DNA of 10,079 nucleotides from Ettlia oleoabundans (GCA_019693395.1 JAAMXP010000493.1:1281-11359), one strand, 5' to 3'; shown: positions 1 through 9,178, numbered from the stretch's first letter. The notes: generated by a model from the sequence alone, not told the origin. A program made the numbers and translations.

Positions 1-1
1 C

Positions 2-1630
2 CCCTCCCCGCCGAAGGTGGTCGTCGCTCACAACGGGCCAACAGGGCTAGGAGCCCGCCGGCATTCCATCTGCGGCGTGGACTGGGTTGAGCCAGAAGCC
101 GATTTTGGCGACCCTGACCTGGCGGTGGGTGTGGCGTAATGAATGGGGTGTGAAGTAAGGAATGCTGATGGTTTGGGTGTGAAGTAAGGAATGCTGAAAC
201 AAGGAGTTGGTGTGACACAAGGTATGCTGATGCTGGCGCGCCGGCTGCTGCTGCTGCTAGTGTCCCTGTAGCCGCTGCGCCTACTGCCCAGACTACGCCT
301 GCTGTTGCTGGTAGCCAAGGCAGCAGTGGGGTGTTGTGATGCACTTGCGCCCTTACGCCGTTTTCGGTGCAATCAACCTACATTTTCTATGATTGTTTGG
401 TGTTTGTATCTGTACAGGAGGCTTTGGATATGATGCGTAGCCAGGGGTTGCACATCCCACTGGTCCTCTTCGGCCACATGCACAGCCAGCTGTCAGGTGA
501 GGGGTGGACGGGGTGGCAAAGTTGTCTGTTTTGGGGACGCTGGGGTGGTGGCTGGATTGGGGTGCCGGGCAAGGTTGAAGGGGGCAGGCACTTCCCTCAG
601 CAGGTGGGGGGCTGTCTTGGGCCAAGGTGGGCCCCATCAGAAGGGGCAACACCACAGCATGGGGCGAGGAGAGGCTAGCTGGAAGATGCTAAGGCGCAGC
701 TGCTGATCGGAGTGGCAGGGCAGAAGAGTGGGGACGAGGTAGCAGGCTGGCAGTTAAGGGCGGTGCGTCAGGCCCTTTCGCTCACCGCCTAGCCACTACT
801 CCTCTGAGGGAATGTTGAAGGCATGTGTGTGAAGCGGTGGTAGGTAGGCCGCGCAGGCTCATGTCAATGCTACTCTTGCACTGTTCTTCCTCGTTGGAGC
901 TGTGTGTCACCCCTCGCCGCTGCTGCTGGTGCTTGCAGGCGGAGGCAATCGCAACATGGTGGAGGTGGATCCCTCCGGCGGTACCGTCTACCTGAATGCA
1001 GCTGTGGTACCGCGCATACGCAGCTTCCCAGCACCTCCCGGCGTGCTAAATCAGCAATCGCCAGAGAGCGATAGCAGCGGCAGCGCGGGCAGCAGCGCTG
1101 GCGACGGCAGCGCAGTAGGCGACGGTAGCGGCAGTACAATGCGGGGTCACCACTTTGTGTTGGTGGAGATGCGGCAGCAGGTGGTGACGGCAGCCAGGGA
1201 TGTGTGGGTGGGGGTGTGCAGCGCAGCAGCAGCAGCAGCAGGTGATGTGGGCAGCAGCAGCGGGGGTGATAAGGGTGGTAGCGGAAGCGGCAGTGCGAGC
1301 GGTACATCGCAATGCATTGTACTGCATGAGCAGGAACTGTTGCGCACTGCCTTCCCGGCAAGCACTGATGAACCACAGGCTAGAGAGACATGCTCAGCAG
1401 GAACAGGGGCAGCAACGGACGGCAGCACGATAGCAGCACGTGCAGCTGGGAGAGGGGTGGCAGCAAGTAGCAGCCCAGCAGCCACCACTGCTGATGATGT
1501 GGCCCGGCAAGCTGCAGCTTCCTTCAAGTCCTCGGACAGCTATGTGTCTTCTGTTTTTAGAGGGCATACCGGCAAGTGGGATCCTGTGGTGGTTCATCTG
1601 CCTGCGGCTGTTTCCCAGCAGCGTTGCTAG
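2..1630 (+). CDS. Calcineurin-like metallophosphatase, chloroplast/cyanobacterial type, 3' part (partial, 3 exons)
   Basis: The C-terminal 297 residues of a metal-dependent phosphoesterase; the 5' end lies before the window. Exons read 2-124, 418-496 and 939-1630 (stop TAG 1628-1630). Introns are 125-417 (phase 0, donor GTGGGT) and 497-938 (phase 1, donor GTGAGG). Visible are the late metal-binding blocks: a VVVAHNGP strand (His at visible residue 10), ICGVDW and GDPDLA, then FGHMH at residues 59-63, the GHxH block that closes the calcineurin-like active site, then YLNAAVVPR and HHFVLVEM core strands. AHNGP, ICG.DW, GDPDL, FGHMH and YLNAAVVPR in this order match the cyanobacterial/plant family I associate with TIGR04168; plastid location is inferred from that. 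The earlier D-x-H, GD and GNH blocks must lie upstream. The last exon holds three Ser/Gly/Ala-rich inserts. The C-terminal ~40 residues are not recognised, and a further unseen intron there cannot be excluded. Substrate unknown. Confidence 0.83.
146..230 (+). repeat. Short imperfect tandem repeat in phosphatase intron 1
   Basis: A 23-base unit (start GGGTGTGAAG, end AATGCTGA) occurs at 146-168 and again without change at 175-197, a period of 29 bases. A third, diverged copy with the same end (GTATGCTGA) lies at about 208-230. The repeat lies wholly inside the intron 125-417, so it does not affect the protein. Confidence 0.7.
1223..1241 (+). repeat. (GCA)6 coding microsatellite
   Basis: Six perfect GCA units in frame encode six alanines inside the second low-complexity insert of the phosphatase. 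The insert lies between the DVWVGV strand and the CIVLHEQELL helix, so it probably forms a surface loop. Length variation between strains is likely. Confidence 0.85.
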
Positions 1631-2170
1631 GCAAGCTGGATGCCACCAAGCTGCCATCTTAGCTCGCCTTTGTGGCCTGCCAGATTTCCCGCCTGCTCTC
1701 TGCTGACAGAAATCATCTGCTTTTCTCTGCTCGCTCACACCCATCTTCGGCTGTTTTCTCGGCTCTCAGCCACCATCTGAGTTGCAAAGTAACACTTGGT
1801 TTAATTGCTCCAGTCCCTTGCCCCTGTCATATTCATTCGTGCCTCCCACCCAAACATGCCAACATTGTACCCCTCATTTCTTGACCCGGCCATTCACAAT
1901 GAAGCGGCCTGTCAGGCAATACATATCCAATTCACGTAACAGTTACACATTGCTAAGGCGCCTACTAAATTATAGATCGTGGTATACTGATGATGGACTT
2001 TGTAGACACTGGTCACACACCAGAATAGCAGACAGCAGAATACAGAGCGTCTTCTGCACGCTTGGCATTTCAAACATGCTGTGGTTGATGCTGTTCCGAG
2101 GCCCTCTTCATTCATCAGAATGTGTTCGTATGGGCGCAGGTGGGCCTGCAGGGGCATCGCAGGGGGCATT

Positions 2171-2175
2171 TGTAA
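2171..2175 (+). terminator. Probable polyadenylation signal (TGTAA) of the phosphatase gene
   Basis: TGTAA is the common nuclear poly(A) signal of chlorophyte algae. This is the first plus-strand copy after the stop codon at 1630, implying a 3' UTR of about 560 bases. A five-base match is weak on its own; support comes from the position and from the same arrangement after the succinyl-CoA ligase gene. Confidence 0.5.
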
Positions 2176-2216
2176 GGTGACTGATGACCCAGGATGACAA
2201 AAAGTAAAGCCACGGC

Positions 2217-2238
2217 ACATGCATGTATGTATGCATGT
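2217..2238. repeat. Inverted repeat, 8-bp arms, 6-base loop
   Basis: ACATGCAT (2217-2224) and ATGCATGT (2231-2238) are perfect reverse complements around GTATGT. It lies about 40 bases downstream of the TGTAA signal, between two convergent genes. A role in 3' end formation is possible but unproven. Confidence 0.55.
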
Positions 2239-3101
2239 TTGATAATGTGCGGAGGCAGATATGAAACGGGATACCAGGCACCCATGTGCTGTGCCCACAA
2301 TGTGAGCTATGCAGGCTGTGAGGTATGAAGGGCCTCAGCGATCTTGGTGGAGTAAGTTTCGTCACTGTCGCGACTCAAGAGTAGCAAATACAACAAGTAT
2401 AATCACAGGCCGAAGACATGGGTGCAGGTGCAAAACCGGGTGTCTGATAATAAAGCCGCTGGGAATATGCAAGTTGGCAGCAATTAACAATGCGAGTGCA
2501 GAGCGGTGGCGAGCCTCAGAGAGAAGATTAGGCAAAGTCAGCGGGGAATGACCGCTAACGCGGGTGTCCTCTCATTTGACACGCATGAATTGAGAAGAGA
2601 TTCTCATCACAGGCAGCCGACGCAGCAAGGTTTTGTTTGCAATCAGGGTGTTGCAGGGAACTGGGGAAGAGAAAACTGTGCAGGAGGCAAAGGGGAGTGC
2701 ATGTGGCAAAGGGGGTGTGCATGTCATGAAATTAGGAAGCGCTCAGTGCATTCTAAGTAAGTTATCAGCAAGGCTTGCTCAGTAGCAGAACTGGCTGAAT
2801 GCTGAGTGGGTTCCTCATAGCGCTTATGATGTGCTTTTGATGCAGGGGCAGTGGCAGGGCAAATCGGGCCCATCAGCCAGCATGTGCAGCAGGCAAAGTG
2901 CCTATGTTGCACAACATGCATTGCAAAGGGGGGTGGTGCAGGCGGTGACATGCTGGTTATGTAGCGCAACAGAACATACGGGACAAGGAGAGCAATGCCA
3001 CACCTGAGAGCCGCATGCAGTTGCAGGGCGACGGATTCATTTGCAAGGCTGCCGCCACAGCCGGGGCACGGCTGCAGCAGCGGGCAGGATGGGACCGCCA
3101 G

Positions 3102-4731
3102 CTAGCAGCCGCCGTTGGGCTGCTGCCCATGGGGGCTGCCGCCTGCCGCCTGCTGCACCTCATCCTCCCCTTCTGCATCCTCAAACCGGCCGGGGTCCTC
3201 TCCCACAAGCTGCAGAGAAGGGAAACACGCACAGCAAGGCACGCTACTGCCAAAGTCAGGCAGCTGGCAGTGATCAGTATTGAAATCAACTATTCAACCG
3301 CCAATGGATGACAATATCAACCCCTATTGCTCATCAACCAGCCAAGCATGCCCCAGCAACTGATGATCCAGGGGGAAAGTGTGGGCATCTAGCAATGTCG
3401 ACCCGAACTAGCAGCTACTTGGTGCGAAAGCGCAGACTTGAACGCGACATAAGCACTAAAGGGATGCAAGCAGGCACCCTGCACAGATTCAGCGGGCGGC
3501 AAGCAACTGTGGGGGAGCCAGAGCGGCGACTTGCTAAGGGACCCACCTCATCCACGTCCCCCACGCCGATAGCTGCCTGCGCTGCCCCAGCCAGCACCTC
3601 ATCTTCATTGTAGAAGAACCCATCCCCCTCATCATCATCATCGGCCTCTGCAGCAGTCAGGACCCAGGCAAGGAGGGGATAGTCAAGGCAGAGGTAAGGT
3701 GGCAACGATATACCTCCTTGAAAGGGAAAACGTCGGAAGAAAACGTGCAGCAAACAAGGTGGCAGGCGGGTGGGCCAGCATCGGTGCCAAAGCTATGAGT
3801 AGAAGCCTCCGCGCTGCTGGGGACGCAAAGATCGCCGCAGGCGAGCGCCGGGACAAAGGGCAATGCCTCACCGCTGAAGTCGGGGTTGCGCTCGGCGCCT
3901 TCGCAAAACGCCTGGAAGATGGCCTCAACTGCAGGCGTGAACAGCAAAGGGCAGCTTGAGGCGATATGAGTGCAGCGGCAAAACATCGAGGGATGGTTAC
4001 TGGCCTGCTGAGTGCAATAATACGACACAATTACCCACAGACACGTGTGACATATGCTAGCGACATTGGCAACAGTGTGCAGCAGGAGGTGAGGCAGAAG
4101 CAGGTGGACCAGACCACCACACAGCCAATAGCATACTCACGGTGCGAGGGTTCGGCGGGGATGAGGCGAAGCTCCGGCAGCACTTCTGCTGCCTGCTCTT
4201 CTTCCTCCTCTTCCTCGCTACCGCTGCTGGCACCGCCCATGCCTCCCACCTCTTCTCCGTTGTCAAGCTGGATGTACAGGCAAGGCCGGTTGAAGGACTC
4301 CTCGTCGGTGGCGATGGCGTGCATGCTGATGGTGGGGAAGTCGCAGCTGTAGCCGACCGCCGGCTCGGCACTGCTCAACCAGAAGATGCGCCTGCGTCAC
4401 GACAACGGCGGAAGGTCAGGACGGGTGTTAGGATATGTTGAGAGGCCGGTTGATGAAGTGATGGACCCTCTAGCGCATGCATGCGCCCACTTACGGCAGC
4501 GCCCGTGCATCAGCGTACCATCGCCACCAGCTTACATTCCGGGCATGTTACAGGGACGCACCACTCGGTGAAGAAGAGGGTCCCCTCGCCTTGGTCGCCA
4601 GAAGCGCCAATCACCAGCTGCAAGCGTTTAAACTTGTGCAACACGCTCTCCTCTTCGTCCAACACAGGGCCGCCATCGGCGGCGCGTTCAACAGCGGGCT
4701 CTAGTCCAATTCTCTCGGCCTGCTGATGCAT
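3102..4731 (-). CDS. CLNS1A homologue: ICln (pICln) methylosome subunit / Sm-protein chaperone, complete, 5 exons
   Basis: ICln binds Sm proteins with the PRMT5 methylosome and delivers them for spliceosomal snRNP assembly, mainly in the cytosol. Minus-strand exons: 4731-4562, 4391-4141, 3928-3872, 3647-3547, 3209-3102; all introns are GT-AG and in phase. The product is 228 residues, close to plant ICln. The PH-like fold spans about residues 20-138: GTLFFTEWRIFWLS (50-63), then CDFPTISMHAI (73-83) and RPCLYIQL (92-99). A Gly/Ser loop and seven glutamates (116-122) interrupt it before ELRLIP. Residues 141-154 (LEAIFQAFCEGAER) match the family helix. An acidic stretch with GFFYNEDEVL (169-178) follows. 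The last exon carries RFEDAE (201-206), the conserved C-terminal ICln motif. The start at 4731 is the first in-frame ATG, with A at -3. The chloride-channel role once proposed for animal ICln should not be assumed here. Confidence 0.92.
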
Positions 4732-5018
4732 AATACCGAATATGATGTTGAGCTTAAGCTTATGTGGGAAACAGATCAATACTGCCGCGTTCGTTGCGTA
4801 GCGGGCTTGAAGGGCGGGGGAAGCGGTACAATCCGTGTACCTCGTTGCCAGTTTACTCAGGTCCCCTTCGGGCCTGCTGGAGCGCAGGCGTCGTGAGTCT
4901 TCTGCTTGCGTTTGATCACGCTGCGCTTCGCGGTGTTGGACCTCCTGTTCGGCCTCAGATCACCGCTGACCTTCACCTGCAGTTCCCCTAGCGGCGCACG
5001 GCCAGGGCAGCAGCCGCC
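4732..5018. promoter_or_regulatory. Divergent (head-to-head) promoter region of ICln and succinyl-CoA ligase alpha
   Basis: Only 287 bases separate the two start codons, so both 5' UTRs and both core promoters must share this space. No clear TATA box is seen on either strand. Visible elements are a palindrome AGCTTAAGCT (4751-4760), a GC-rich stretch near 4810-4822, and a perfect inverted repeat with GTAC cores (4825-4841). That the region acts in both directions is inferred from gene order. Confidence 0.7.
4825..4841. promoter_or_regulatory. Inverted repeat GGTACA-N5-TGTACC with two GTAC cores
   Basis: GGTACA (4825-4830) and TGTACC (4836-4841) are perfect reverse complements with a five-base spacer, giving two GTAC cores 11 bases apart near the middle of the divergent promoter. 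In Chlamydomonas the SBP-domain regulator CRR1 binds GTAC cores in copper- and hypoxia-responsive promoters. Binding here is only a hypothesis. Confidence 0.35.
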
Positions 5019-8000
5019 ATGCGCGGGGTGCAAAGACTGGCCGGGTGCGTGCCCCGGGCAGGTTGGGTTTGCATCCCCCGCCCTCCCGCCACTGCGCTGC
5101 CTGCTGTCTGCCGTGCCTGGCTGCCAATCCATTTCAGCAGTCACAGGTGTTTCTCATGCGTGCAGCCTGCTCCGACGGTCGCCTTTAGTGGAGGAGCTGC
5201 TTCCCAGCTGCAGCAAGGCGCTAAACACAGAGGTGTGTGGAACGTCGCAAGCTTCAGCTGCCGGCGCCAGCGTCCCTGCTCTCCGGTTGCTTGAAGTTGC
5301 AGCTATCACTGTACCCTTATGTTGTCCAATGACCAGTTCAGCGCACATGCTCCTGTGCATCTCTTTCTTACCCTGCGTGAGTCAGCCCTTCAGTGCTCCC
5401 CTTGTTCTACTATCCTCCAAGCACCCTTGCCCTCCCCCCTCATGTGTCCCGCAGGCCTACAACCCCGCAGTGTTTGTAGACAAGAACACAAAGGTCATCG
5501 TGCAGGGGTTCACAGGAAAGAATGGCACTTTCCATTCAGAACAGGTGGGCCGTTTTTGTCCCCACGGCAGATGGCAGCCAGTGCTGCACTGGCAGCTCAG
5601 TTGATGCCCGGGTAAGCATGGGCCCTTTGCACCCTCATGGCCGCTTGTATTGGCACCAGAAATGTGCCTTTCAACCGTCCCCTGAGAAACCCCCCTTTTT
5701 GTTATCACAACCGGTGGGGTTGATCAGTGCATGGGTTGCTTGCCTACCTACACATGTACTGCAGGCCATCCAGTACGGCACGCAGGTGGTGGGCGGCGTC
5801 AATCCCAAGAAGGGCGGCAGCATGCACCTGGGCCTCCCGGTCTTTGCATCAGGTGCCTGCTCTCTTGTAATCATTGCATTGGGTATTTAACAAGGTGGGA
5901 ATCGCCCCAACTCCAAAATAGCGGAAAAGCACGTGCTTGTGTCATGTTGCTGACTGTGGTGCTGCTGTTGTCCCGCCTGCGGCCCGCCTTCCTCTGCATT
6001 TGCACATGAACCTGGTTGTTTTTTGTTCTTACGCTCGCTGATGCCACATCCTCGCTGATACCTCCCTGGTTGGATATGTTATGCCTGCAGTGAGGGAGGC
6101 CAAGGAGGCAACCGGCTGCCATGCCACCGCTATCTACGTGCCACCACCCGGCGCAGCAAAGGTGGGCGGGGCATGCCAGGTTTCCGCCGATTCATTAGCG
6201 AGCTGCAACCCAATTAGGAGGAAGTTATGGCCGACAGCCTGCTGCCGCTGCAATCAGTCACATTAGCATTTTGGTTACAATGATGTGGCGTGTAGCCCAG
6301 CTCTTCTTGCCTCTGTTGCTTTTACCCGCTGTCCACCGCTTCCATTGCGCGCTTCTTGTGCCTGCGCCTGTGTCTGTGCTTATGCTGCCCTCCATCGCTA
6401 TGCCTTTGTTTTCCCGGGTTCCATCTGATCTACTGCCTGTGCGTGTGCCCGCGCCTGTGCTACCCTCCTACCAAATCTGCAGGCCATCCTTGAGGCTGTG
6501 GAGTCTGAGATGGACTTGGTGGTGTGCATTACGGAGGGCATACCGCAGCACGACATGGTGCGCCCGCCAATTGCTCAGCTGAACGGTATGGGGTTGGGCA
6601 TCAAGTTGGGGTGGGCGGTGTGGGCACTGAGTGGCACATTTTGGTGGCAGGATGTAAGCTATTCTTCAAAATAGATGTATTAGAGCATGCATGATGAACC
6701 GGCTGGCACTGCCGCTGCCCATGGGTTGCTCCTTTATACTCGATAGCATGCCAAGGTAGTGGCCCTCGCCATCAGGCAGCCAGGGTAGCTGCAGCGCTCG
6801 ACCGCCATCCCTCCCACCCAACCAACACCCCAGCGTCCTGGCATGCAGGTGCGTGTGAAGAAGATCTTGAGTGAGCAGAGCAGGACGCGGCTTATCGGGC
6901 CAAACTGCCCGGGCATCATCAAGCCAGGTTGGCGGGGATGCGGCATAGGGGAGATGCTTGACCTGACCGGGCACTGGAGTCAGCAAAGCATACCCTCTGC
7001 GGCACTGTTTGTGTCGCTTGGCTGCCTTCGTGTACTGCTCCTTTTAAGTAAGTGGTTGCCGATATGTGCAGGAGAGTGCAAAATCGGCATCATGCCGGGC
7101 TATATCCACACTCCTGGCAAGATCGGCATCGTGTCTCGCTCAGGTTGGACAGATAAGGAGTTGCAGAAGCGGATTTCTTTCCCGGAGTTGCCAGTTTCTG
7201 CTGCAAGTGTCTGGTCCTGCTGCTGCTGCAGTTGCGAGCCAGGATGCCGCTGTTGCTGCCTGACTAGCTGACATTACTTGTTTCTGTTGCACACCACACA
7301 CCCAGCAGTCGGTGCTTTGCACTTACAACACTGTTACCCCTGTGCGTGTAGGCCAGTCCCATTTGCAGCCTGTCTGCACTTGTAGTTGTTTGCTTGCCAC
7401 CTTGAGCCAGCTTCACTTGTCTGCAACATGTTCTTCGCCACCCGCATTCACCCTAACCTACCTGCAACATCTTTCTTGACGCAAACTCAAGCGCTGTCAT
7501 CTAGCGCAACACTCCTCATGCATCATCAAGGATCGTCAACCACACACCAAATGTTCTTTGCCGCACACAAGCACCCTGACCTACCCACCATATGTTCTGT
7601 GCCCCCGCAGGCACCCTCACATATGAGGCCGTGTTCCAGACCACCAACGAGGGGCTTGGGCAGAGCACGGTGGTGGGCATCGGCGGGGACCCCTTCAATG
7701 GTGGGTGCAGCCAGACAGGCAGTACTACCTCCTGGTGGGGAACCCGGTGGGGAACCGGCCTATCCAACAGTTGTTAACAAAACATGAGGGTTACAAGCAG
7801 GGCAGCAGGCGGCAACAGGTCTGGTATGCGCTGCTGCGCTTCGCAGAATCCTTCCTCAATTTAGTGCACCTCGCCCTTTTGTGCCTGCAGGAACTAACTT
7901 TGTGGACTGCCTAGAGCGATTTGTGAACGACCCTCAGACCGAGGGCATCATCATGATTGGTGAGCTGGCCTTGCGAGCTGTGTAGCTTTGGACTGCGGAC

Positions 8001-8862
8001 AAGTGCTAAGGCAGCGCTGTGGTGGTAGTGGGCAAGCGCTAAGGTGTAGCTTGTTGCCTGTGGAAGTGGCTGGCACAATCGACTGACAGGCAGGAGCTGG
8101 CGCTGGCACAAGCTGTGTCGAGGCACTCTAAACTCTTGGCTGCTATGTCCACCGTTGGGGCTGCTGGTTCTGGCACATGCCGTTTGAGGAAGAACCCGTG
8201 GCAGCTGTGGCCCACGTGCCATATTGCTGGCCTCGCGCACCCTGGTAAAGAACCTCAGGCCTGCCTCCTGTGCAACGCCAGTCGCTCACCACCCCTCCCC
8301 AAACCGTGCGCACCGGTTCCTTTCTTATCTGTTCTCTATTAAATGGATCCCTTTCTAACCTGGTTCCTTTCTACATTCACCTGCAGGCGAGATTGGTGGT
8401 TCCGCTGAGGAAGAGGCCGCTGAGTTTATCCGTGCCAGCGGCACCACAAAGCCCGTGGTCTCCTTCATTGCTGGACTGACGGCGCCGCCTGGGCGTCGCA
8501 TGGGTCACGCGGGTGCCATCATCTCGGGTGGGTGGCTGGTTGACTGAGTGACAGTGTCTGGCCTGCCTAGCTGAATGTTGGGCTGGACCAATTCGGGTGG
8601 TGACCTGATCTTGGCAAAGGATAGCAAGACTAGTCAACATTGAAGTCCTGGGTTGGGAGTGTTCGCTGCAGCCATACCTGGCTGCACAATCATTGGCTGA
8701 CCAGTGTTACTGGCATCCTTGCTATCGTGAAATGCAGGTGGCAAGGGCACAGCCCAGGACAAGATCAAGGCTCTTGAGTCAGCGGGAGTAACGATCACCA
8801 ACTCACCAGCCCAGATGGGATCAACCATGAAGAGGGTGATGGTGGAGCGGGGCCTGGCCTGA
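5019..8862 (+). CDS. SCLA1: Succinyl-CoA ligase (synthetase) alpha subunit, mitochondrial, complete, 12 exons
   Basis: With the beta subunit it interconverts succinyl-CoA and succinate, making ATP or GTP, in the mitochondrial TCA cycle. Exons: 5019-5061, 5141-5232, 5455-5544, 5765-5852, 6091-6161, 6483-6557, 6849-6927, 7072-7143, 7611-7700, 7891-7959, 8387-8527, 8738-8862 (TGA). All junctions are GT-AG and in phase; 344 residues, normal for plant/algal alpha subunits. The mature part starts near [10 protein letters not shown] (46). CoA-binding Rossmann domain: GFTGKNG (63-69) and NPKKGG (88-93), then ITEGIP and IGPNCPG (169-175). Ligase domain: GDPFNGTNF, then GEIGG with Glu258 and [10 protein letters not shown] with phosphohistidine His297 (E. 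coli alpha Glu208 and His246). The start ATG sits in GCCGCCATG. Exons 1-2 encode a 45-residue presequence, basic and hydrophobic at first ([13 protein letters not shown]) but acidic later; this end is the least certain. Odd: Gly125 replaces the usual Phe after YVPPP. Confidence 0.95.
5135..5140 (+). promoter_or_regulatory. Tandem splice acceptor CAGCAG (NAGNAG) before presequence exon 2
   Basis: Two CAG acceptors lie side by side at 5135-5137 and 5138-5140 at the end of the short first intron of the succinyl-CoA ligase gene. Either keeps the frame; the upstream one adds one alanine to the presequence. I set the exon at 5141, but 5138 is as good. Confidence 0.45.
7428..7630 (+). repeat. Degenerate ~41-bp minisatellite running into the acceptor of succinyl-CoA ligase exon 9
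   Basis: The sequence starting ATGTTCTTCGCC at 7428 recurs at 7551 (about 30 of 41 positions the same by hand count) and again at 7592 with one gap. The spacings are 123 and 41 bases, that is 3 x 41 and 1 x 41. Poorer copies fill the space at about 7469 and 7511. The copy at 7592 holds the real acceptor (CCCCGCAG) and the first codons of exon 9 (GCACCCTCAC); the copy at 7551 has GCACCCTGAC at the matching place. Confidence 0.55.
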
Positions 8863-9178
8863 CGACAATGACAGGCAGGCCGCCCGCAGGAGGAGGCAAC
8901 AGGCAGCAAAAAGTCTGCCAAGGCTGCTACCCCATAACTGCACGGGGGGGTGTTGATTCCTTGCGCCCGCGGCATCGTGTCACCTGCAAAGCTTTGATCT
9001 TTTTATGTACTTGTGGAGCACCGCATGCAGCAAATCTTGTGCTCAAGCACAACTGGCTGAGGCATGTGCTACAAGTCTTCAATCACGCATGGCTTACGGT
9101 TGTTGCACTCACAATGCTTGTACCGTTGGTTGCACCCAAACCCTGCCAAGTTTGCCGCACTCTTCAATTGCTCCATGC

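Larger units (their letters stand above)
1631..3101. other. Convergent intergenic region with the 3' UTRs of two genes
   Basis: About 1.47 kb between the stop codons of the plus-strand phosphatase and the minus-strand ICln gene. I see no conserved protein block, tRNA or rRNA here; the open frames are short and unlike known proteins. It should hold both 3' UTRs. The plus strand has TGTAA at 2171-2175. The minus strand has no TGTAA between 3101 and 2176; the first I find is at 1947-1943. An 8-bp-arm inverted repeat (ACATGCAT / ATGCATGT, 6-base loop) lies at 2217-2238. Confidence 0.7.

Noticed and set aside
870..1376. A 168-codon minus-strand open frame, Cys/Arg/His-rich
   Set aside because: It is the antisense shadow of the phosphatase last exon and its GC-rich repeats; no conserved block is seen.
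2506..2969. Short open frames on both strands of the convergent intergenic region
   Set aside because: The products match no family I know, lack conserved motifs, and overlap the likely 3' UTRs.
3422..3445. tRNA-like T-loop (GTTCAAGTC on the minus strand) near a small hairpin
   Set aside because: The flanking bases do not form a 5-bp T stem and no acceptor stem or anticodon arm can be built around it. It lies in the last intron of ICln.
3415..3547. Read-through ICln C-terminus from exon 4 to a TAG at 3417-3415
   Set aside because: The frame stays open past 3547, but the added residues are unlike ICln. Splicing at the GTGGGT donor joins in phase to an exon with the conserved RFEDAE motif.
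4906..5604. A 232-codon open frame on the plus strand
   Set aside because: It begins with TTG, not ATG, and reads through ligase exons 2 and 3 plus the introns around them; it reflects the 3n stop-free intron, not a separate gene.
6558..6591. Longer version of ligase exon 6 ending at a second donor (GTATGG near 6587)
   Set aside because: It would add about ten residues after HDM; the shorter exon joins HDM directly to VRVKK, which is the normal family sequence.
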